Positions 12,701-21,700 of a stretch of 64,000 nt of DNA are shown here, piece after piece (within the stretch, counting starts at the first letter, position 1; every line of letters starts with the position of its first letter). The notes beneath the pieces are model-generated. The model worked only from the letters and a program-made list of their open reading frames with translations, was not told the origin of the DNA and made no database searches. This DNA comes from Limnomonas spitsbergensis. Taxonomy: Eukaryota > Chlorophyta > Chlorophyceae > Chlamydomonadales. The position numbers and the translations under genes were made by a program. The stretch covers positions 3,265,001 through 3,329,000 of the forward strand of contig JAYJMM010000009.1 in assembly GCA_037349105.1 (NCBI GenBank), given 5' to 3'.

Positions 12701-15700
12701 AGGAGTCCCCTTTCTGTTCCAAGGAGTCCCCTTTCTGTTCCAAGGATTCCCCTCACTGTCTGTTCCAGGAGTTCCCGACCGACTCAGTCCAAAAGTTGCC
12801 CCATGCCGGATAGTAAGGCTCATTGACGCTGAACTCAGTCCAACTAAACTCGCCCCCCCCCCCCCCCCCCCCACACACACACACCTAACAACACTCTCTG
12901 TTACCCACCCAGCACTCTGTTACCCACCCAGCACTCGCCTGATGGCATCAGGAAGTGGTGAGCAGTGGCAGCCCCACACTCTCCACCCGACTCCGCACCG
13001 AAGTTCCCCCAAACTGGATGGTAAGGCTCCGAGACGCCCGAGGCGTCGTTGCGGCTGGATGCCGCGTCGAAGGTGTCCCCAGTGTAGTACGCGTATTCGT
13101 GGTTACCGATAGCAACCTGCTCGCAGAAGAGGAGCAAAAAGGGAAGAGACATAAAGCATCAATACCTGCTCGCAGAAGAGGAGCAAAAGGGGAAGAGACA
13201 TAAAGCATCAATACCTGCTCGCAGAAGAGGAGCAAAAGGGGAAGAGACATAAAGCATCAATACCTGCTCGCAGAAGAGGAGCAAAAGGGGAAGAGACATA
13301 AAGCATCAATACCTGCTCGCAGAAGAGGAGCAAAAGGGGAAGAGACATAAAGCATCAATACCTGCTCGCAGAAGAGGAGCAAAAGGGGAAGAGACATAAA
13401 GCATCAATACCTGCTCGCAGAAGAGGAGCAAAAAGGGAAGAGACATAAAGCATCAATACCTGCTCGCAGAAGAGGAGCAAAAGGGGAAGAGACATAAAGC
13501 ATCAATACCTGCTCGCAGAAGAGGAGCAAAGGGGGAAGAGACATAAAGCATCAATACCTGCTCGCAGAAGAGGAGCAAAAGGGGAAGAGACATAAAGCAT
13601 CAATACCTGCTCGCAGAAGAGGAGCAAAAGGGGAAGAGACATAAAGCATCAATACCTGCTCGCAGAAGAGGAGCAAAGGGGGAAGAGACGTAAAGCATCA
13701 ATACCTGCTCGCAGAAGAGGAGCAAAGGGGGAAGAGACATAAAGCATCAATACCTGCTCGCAGAAGAGGAGCAAAGGGGGAAGAGACATAAAGCATCAAT
13801 ACCTGCTCGCAGAAGAGGAGCAAAAGGGGAAGAGACATAAAGCATCAATACCTGCTCGCAGAAGAGGAGCAAAAAGGGAAGAGACATAAAGCATCAATAC
13901 CTGCTCGCAGAAGAGGAGCAAAGGGGGAAGAGACATAAAGCATCAATACCTGCTCGTAGAAGAGCAGCAAAAGGGGAGACAAGAATCGATACCTGCTCGC
14001 AGAAGAGCAGCAAAAGGGGAGACAAGAATCGATACCTGCTCGCAGAAGAGGAGCAAAGGGGGAAGAGACATAAAGCATCGATACCTGCTCGCAGAAGAGG
14101 AGCAAAAGGGGAAGAGACATAAAGCATTGGTACCTGCTCGCACAAGAGGAGCAAAGGGGGAATAGACATAAAGCATCGATACCTGCTCGCAGAAGAGGAG
14201 CAAAAGGGGGAATAGACATAAAGCATCGATACCTGCTCGCAGAAGAGGAGCAAAAGGGGAGACAATAATCGATACCTGCTCGCAGAAGAGAGAAGCAAAA
14301 GGGGAGACAATAATCGATACCTGCTCGCAGAAGAGGAGCAAAAGGGGAGACAAGAATCGATACCTGCTCGCAGAAGAGAGAAGCAAAAGGGGAGACAAGA
14401 ATCGATACCTGCTCGCAGAAGAGAGAAGCAAAAGGGGAGACAAGAATCGATACCTGCTCGAAGAAGAGAGAAGCAAAAGGGGAGACAAGAATCGATACCT
14501 GCTCGCAGAAGAGAGAAGCAAAAGGGGAGACAAGAATCGATACCTGCTCGCAGAAGAGGATCAAAAGGGGAGACAAGAATGGATACCTGCTCGCAGAAGA
14601 GAGAAGCAAAAGGGGAGACAAGAATCGATACCTGCTCGCAGAAGAGGAGCAGAAGGGAAGTCAAGAATGGATACCTCCTCGCAGAAGAGGAGCAAAAGGG
14701 GAGACAAGAATTGATACCAGCTCGCTGTTGCGGGGCAAAAGACGAGAACAAAATGTTCAACACAGATCATGCTTGAAGGAGAGATGCCCTGAAAATTCCC
14801 AATGCCCAATATGCCGTCCATGCTGCCCCCCCAGCCGCATAGCAGAAGTCCTGCCGGCCGAAAAAATTCCTCTTACCTCTTACCAAGGTGGTCATGTCTC
14901 ATGTTTCGACCAAAATGGGAGGCTTCGCTATTCTACAACCCTGATGGAGTGCATACTGAATTTCTTCAAAAACAGAGATATCAGCGACCACACGCTCGAA
15001 ACTGACGAATTAGAGGAAGCAGCCTGCTTGCAAAGGAATGGAGTAAGCTATGTGCTTGAGAAGGAAACCATACAGCGGCCTGTCCTTCTGGGAGGAGAGG
15101 ACTGCATCTTGCCAGGATAGGAAACGACCTTCCCTTCAAGACAGGAAACAACTCGATTGCAAATACCAGCGTTCAAATACTGAGCCTCATGATCGGAATC
15201 AGATCTGCAGCTTTAGATGTATTTTGTGATCTCTCCACCATGCATACACACAAATGATTTCTTCTGTCGGATCTAGCTTGATCCTGATCTATAGATCCCT
15301 CTCTCAATGTGCCCAGAACCTGTGGATCTGCTTTATAAGCAGCGTTGATCCTGATCCATAGATCCTGCCCAACCAGGTATAGATCTAGATCAGGCCTAGC
15401 ATGGTCGTGCCAGATAGGTACATCTCACCGTGTAGATATAGCTAGATCCAGATCCATGCACCTTGCCCACCACAAACACAAGAACGGGTTGTCTGGATCT
15501 ATATAAAATCGATGTCCGGATCTTTAATCTCACTCTCCATGCACGAAACCTCTGGATCTAGACAAAAAATATATCAGATCTAGCTTGATCCTATCATGTT
15601 CAACTTTCTCATCATGGAGGCACCCTCTAGATCTAGATCAGATCTGCCTTGATCCTGATCTAAAGATCCCGCTCACCATGTAGGGAACCTCTGCCGCCAA

Positions 15701-18700
15701 TGGCTCAATCATTATCATGAAGGCATCCCAGGAATCATGGCGTCCATCGCCTGTCACAATAATAGGTGGTGTGAGTGGAACAGTGAGAGGTGCAGTGGGT
15801 GTTGTAGTGAGTGGTACAGTGGGTGGTGTTGTGTGTGTGGGGGGGGGCAGTGAGAGGTGCAATGTGCGTTGTAGTTAGTGGAACAATAAGAGGTGCAGTG
15901 GGTGTTGTAGTGTATGGTACAATGGATGTTGTTGTGTGGGGGGTGGGGGTGGGGTGGGGTGGCAGTGAGAGTTGTAGTGTGCGTTGTAGTGAGTGGGGCA
16001 TTGAGAGATATAGTGAGTGGGACATATCGTGTTTACGATGCAGTGAGAGGTGAAGTGAGTGGTGTGCTGGGTGGTGCAGTGCAATGTGCAGTGATGGTGC
16101 AGTGAATGTAGTGAGTTGTGAAGTTAGTAGTGAAGTGAGTTCTGAAGTGAGTGGTGCAGTGAGTGGTGTAGTGAGTGGTTCACTGAGTGGTGCAGTGATT
16201 TGCCCCTCATAACGTGAAGGTCTGCATGACCCTGCTGGTACAGTGAGCGCTACACTGATTAGTACAATCAGTGGCGCATAGAGCGATGCAGTGAGTGGTA
16301 CAGTGAGTGGTGACATGCGTGAAGCGGTGGCGTGTAGCCAGTGGTGCAGTGTGAGGTGTAGTGAGTGGTACAGTGTGTTGTACAGTGGGATGTGTAGTGA
16401 GTGATGCAGTGGGAGTTGTAGTGAGTGGTACATTGCGTGATGTAGTGGGAGGTGCAGTGAGTGGTACAGTGGGAGGTTTGGTGAGTGGTGCACTCAGTGG
16501 TTTAGTGAGTAGCCCCTTCTATTGTGCCCTCTAAAGGACCATCAGAGTGCTGCACACATCACAAGTCATGCACAACGCTTGGCCCGCCCCACATTGAGCA
16601 ATTACCGTAAGAAAGGTCCCCGACGTGTAGTACCAGGTCCAGCGGACGCGCTCGATGGTGTCGGAGCACCGCATCCAGTGTCGCTTGGGCCCTGTAAGCG
16701 CGAGGGGCGAGCAGTTATAGGTTGCTTGGCAGTAACACGGCAGTGGAAACAGAATAGTCAAGACAGGCCCTGTGGGCACGAGGGGCAAGGAGTTACAAAT
16801 TGCTCGACAGTTACACGACAGTTACAAACACAGGCGTTCACACGATGGTGTCGGAGCACTGCATCCCGTGTTGCTTGGGCCCTGTGGTCATGAGGGGAAA
16901 AGAGTAATGTAGCTCGGCAGTTATAAAATGCCCCTTAATACTGGCCATGTAAGCATGGGGGCATGCAGTTACACAAGTGATTAGGCAGTTACATGACGGT
17001 AACACGCACACACATGAGCGCAGTGGTGTTGTAGCACCGCAGCCAGTCCCGCTTGGGCCCTGTTAGCACAAAGGGCAAAGAGTTACATTGCTTGGCATTT
17101 ATAAAATGCTAGTGAACATGGGCCCTCTTTTGATTGCATCACAGGCGAAGAAAAATCGTCAGAGAGGATAGGTTGTGCAGAGAGGATAGCCTGTGCTGGA
17201 TACTTAACATCTCCCTCCTTGTGCATCCAAAGCATTACCAATTTTTATTTCACACTGGGTGCTGCCCCACACATTACCGTTGTCACATTTGTGCTTCCAC
17301 CGGTTTCTGCATCCTACATTGGGTGCCACCACACGTTACTCCTTCAACCTTAAGTAAGTGCATCCACACATAACACTCATATCTCACACTGACTGCATCC
17401 ACGCATCACTCTCCTCTCACACTGACTGCATCCACACATCACTCTCCTCTCACATTGGGTTCTTCTTCTGTCTGAGCTCTGTCTCCCCCATGTCGCCGTA
17501 CATGACAAAAGACATGCGTTGCCTCACGCCCTTAGCGGGGTTCCCCTCGACACTGTAGGTGGCGTCGCCGCCCGCCACTCTGTACTGGTATGTCACCTCC
17601 GCTACCTGCAGGAGGGGGGGGGTAAGAAGGAAGGGGGGGGGGACGCGATGCTGTAGCTGATATCACCACCAGGGGGGAGGGATGTAGGTGACCACCCACC
17701 AGTCTGTACTGGTATGTAACCTCCGCCACCTGCAGGAAGGGGGGAGTAACAAGGAATGGGGGGGGGTAACGATCCTGTAGGGGGTCTCACCACCAGAGGG
17801 GGGGATGTAGGTGACCAACCAACACTCTGTACTGGTATGTAACCTCTGCCACCAGCAGAAGAGGGGGGGTAAGAAGGAAGGGGGGGGGGGTAATGATGCT
17901 GAAGTTGATATCACCATTCGGAAGGGGAGGGCTGTAGGTGACCACCCGCCAATCTGTGCTGGTATGCAACCTCCGCCTCCTGTTCACAAGGAGGGGGGGG
18001 GGGGGGGTAATGATGCTGTATTTGATATCACCATTCGGAAGGGGAGGGCTGTAGGTGACCACCCGCCACTCTGTGCTAGTATGCAACCTCCGCCTCCTGT
18101 TCACAAGTAGGGGGGGGGTAATGATGCTGTAGTTGATATCACCATTCGGAAGGGGAGAGCTGTAGGTGACCACCCGCCACTCTGTACTGGTATGCAACCT
18201 CCGCCACCTGCTGGGGGTGGGGGCAGCAAGGGGGGGCGTTGTCATGCTGTAGTTGATATCACCATGGTGGGGAAGGGGGGGCATGATGTATGTAACCTCG
18301 GCCACCTGCCAGGGAGAGGGGGGTAGCAAAGGGGGGAGAGGTAGCCGCTGGACACCACGTGCTGGGGCATAACTTAAAAATCTGTCAGCAGAAGGGGGGG
18401 GGGGGGCAAGAAGGGACGTTGTAGGGGATATCACCACCTGGTGGGAGGGGAGACACGACGCTGTAGGTGGTGTCTGTAGCATTCCTTCTGCTTCACTCTG
18501 CGTGAGTACGTACATTGTTTACTGCAACTATCTAAAGACTTCGTAAGCGGAGGACATCAGGGTCTCTTCACGGAGACGCGGGCATTACAGAGCGAGGCTC
18601 TACAATCGGGAATACAAATACCCTCTGCTTAGACGGAGTGTTGCACTATCACTAATCACTAATTATCACGAATTGGTAAAACCCGGGTGAAGCCGATTAC

Positions 18701-21700
18701 TTAAAAACAATCACAGCCATTCATTTGCAAGGCCTGGTGAACACCACGTTTTGCGGTAAGACAGCAGGTTTCGGGGTGGGCCCCAAATGGTCATGGACAC
18801 GCTGTACAGGTGAACACCATCATATGTTTTCTGTACGCACAGCATCAACCAGGCTACCCATCTTCCTACCAGCCTTTCAGTATCGACCAGGCTACCCATC
18901 TTCCTACCAGCCTTTCAGTATCGACCAAGCTACCCATCTTTCTACCAGCCTTTCAGTATCGACCAAGCTACCCATCTTTCTACCAGCCTTTCAGTATCGA
19001 CCAGGCTACCCATCTTCCTACCAGCCTTTCAGTATCGACCAGGCTACCCATCTTTCTACCAGCCTTTCAGCATCACCAGGCTACCCATCTTTCTACCAGC
19101 CTTTCAGCATCAACCAGGCTACCCATCTTTCTACCAGCCTTTCAGTATCGACCAGGCTACCCATCTTTCTACCAGCCTTTCAGTATCAACCAGGCTACCC
19201 ATCTTCCTACCAGCCTTTCAGTATTGACCAGGCTACCCATCTTCCCACCAGCCTTTCAGTATTGACCAGGCTACCCATGTTCCTAACAGCCTTTCAGCAT
19301 CGACCAGGCTACCCATCTTTCTACCAGCCTTTCAGTATCGACCAGGCTACCCATCTTTCTACCAGCCTTTCAACATCGACCAGGCTACCCATCTTTCTAC
19401 CAGCCTTTTAGCATCGCCCAGGCTACCTGCCAGGCGACCCAGCTTTCTTAGCTGTCTACCATTTCAGCATCCCAACAGGCTACTTTAAAGGCTACCCAAC
19501 TTTGTACCAGGCTACCTTACAGGCTACCAAGCTTTCTACCAGGCTACAAAGCAAAGGAATAGGGACTAAAGGGGGGGGGGAGATTTTGCAGGGGGGTGGG
19601 GGAGTACCAAGGACTTAACAGGCTACCCACCACCCCCACACCCACCACCTACCAGCCCTGTCAGGAGAGCAGTGTGCAGGATCTTAACGAAGGGGACCTC
19701 ACGGGCTCGGCCATTGCACATATCCCTCTCCTTCAGCAGAAGCAGCAGCGGGCCAAGGTTCAACAACAGCTGCAACAGGGACCCAATGACACAGCGGCAG
19801 CTGACAGCAAACATTCTCTTCTAGCCACAAGACGAAGGGAGCTTACTCCCCAGCTCCCGAAGAGAAGCGCCCTGCCTCTGCAAGGTGTGGCATGAGCATG
19901 AGGCGCTGGACATGGACATGGGCATGAGGTGTTGGACATGGGCATGAGGCATGAGGCATGAGGCATGAGGCATGAGGCATGGGCATGGGCATAGGCATGG
20001 GCATGGGCATGGGCATGGGATTGAGTGTGCTGTGACACCTCTGCCAAACATCACACAATTTGCACAGCACCCTCCTGATACATCATGCACCATGCATGAT
20101 GCGCCTTGCATAATGTGTCATGCACCATGCTCTGTGCAATGTTCATGCATCGCAGAACTTGTTCAGCAAGAGATAGAGCAAGGGCCCTTCGGCACAAGAG
20201 GCAGCTTGCAGCATACATTACACATAACTCACTGTGCCCTCCTGATACATCTTCAACCATGCGTCCATGAATCTTGCATCATGCACCACGCAACATGCAC
20301 AATCGATGCGCCATGCAACCTGCACCACATCCCATGCATCATGCATCACGCAACATGCACCATTGATGCGCCATGCAACCTGCACCACATCATGCAGTCA
20401 TGCACCACACAACATGCACCAATGATCCGCCATGCACACTGCACCACATCCCATGCATCATGGCACTCACCGTGAATGAGGTGCTGTCATGTGAACACTG
20501 ACCCATCACCCATGCACCATGCGTCCATGCATCATGCACAATTCATGCACAAGTGATAAACCAGCCAAGTACCATGCATCATGCTCCATGCAACATACAG
20601 CATGCATCATGCACCACAGCTTTCACCGTGAATGAGTTGGTGCTGCCGTGAGACCACTGACCCAGCTGACCTGCCATCAGGTACAACGCGGTACAATGCA
20701 GTACCATGCACCATGCACCACAGCTTTCACGCTCACCGTGAATGAGTAGGTGCTGCCGTGAGACCACTGATCCAGCTGACCTTCGCTCGAGTTCACTGAA
20801 GCACCAGATGTGCTGCCTTGAGCATTGATAGACCAGTAGTTGACTGCAGACCCGCATCTGAGGGGCAGGAGGACGGAGGGGGGAGGTGGATCACAAACAT
20901 CTGAGGGGCAGGAGGGCGGAGGGGGGGAGGTGGATCACAAACATCTGAGGGGCAGGAGGGCGGAGGCAGGCGGGCGGAGGGGGGAGGTGGATCACAAACA
21001 TCTGAGGGGCAGGAGGGCGGAGGGGGGAGGTGGATCACAAACATCTGAGGGGCGGGAGGACGGAGAAGGGAGGTGGATCACAAACATCTGAGGGGCAAGA
21101 GGGCGGAGGGGGGAGGTGGATCACAAACATCTGAGGGGCAGGAGGGCGGAGGGGGGAGGTGGATCACAAACATCTGAGGGGCAGGAGGGCGGAGGGGGGG
21201 AGGTGGATCACAAACATCTGAGGGGCAGGAGGGCGGAGGGGGGGAGGTGGATCACAAACATCTGAGGGGCAGGAGTGCGAAGGGGGGGAGGTGGATCATA
21301 AACATTTGAGGGGCAGGAGGGCGGAGGGGGGGAGGTGGATCACAAACATCTGAGGAGCAGGAGGGCGGAGGGGGGAGGTGGATCACAAACATTTGAGGGG
21401 CAGGAGGGCGGAGGGGGGGAGGTGGATCACAAACATCTGAGGGGCCTGAACTGCTGCTCACTGACTAGCAGCTGGAATCGAGCCTAGTCATTCCCTACCA
21501 GCCCCACGCGGCCGAGCGTTCAGCAGGGCCCAGCGGGTATGCAACGTTCTTAACCCATTGGCAGTGGAGTTCCCCTTTGGCCCAATTGCGAATAGCCACC
21601 ATAAAGACAGCCTGGAGCATATTACAAATTATCACTCCTGTTGATGTTGGTGACACCTGACAGGATACCTAATAACTAAATAATTTAGCGCTTATCTTAT

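Noticed and set aside
13845..14763. Minus frames rich in SSASRY / CEQVS as membrane-like protein
   Set aside because: Translation of the 45-49-bp junction array in several frames; only the last copy joins a real exon.
14728..15120. 130-codon plus frame after the 49-bp array
   Set aside because: Begins inside the repeat, antisense to the phosphatase, no domain or splice support.
16531..16788. 85-codon minus frame including HWMRCSDTIERVRWTWYY
   Set aside because: The conserved LHVGDLSY motif is in another frame of the same bases; this frame has no homology.
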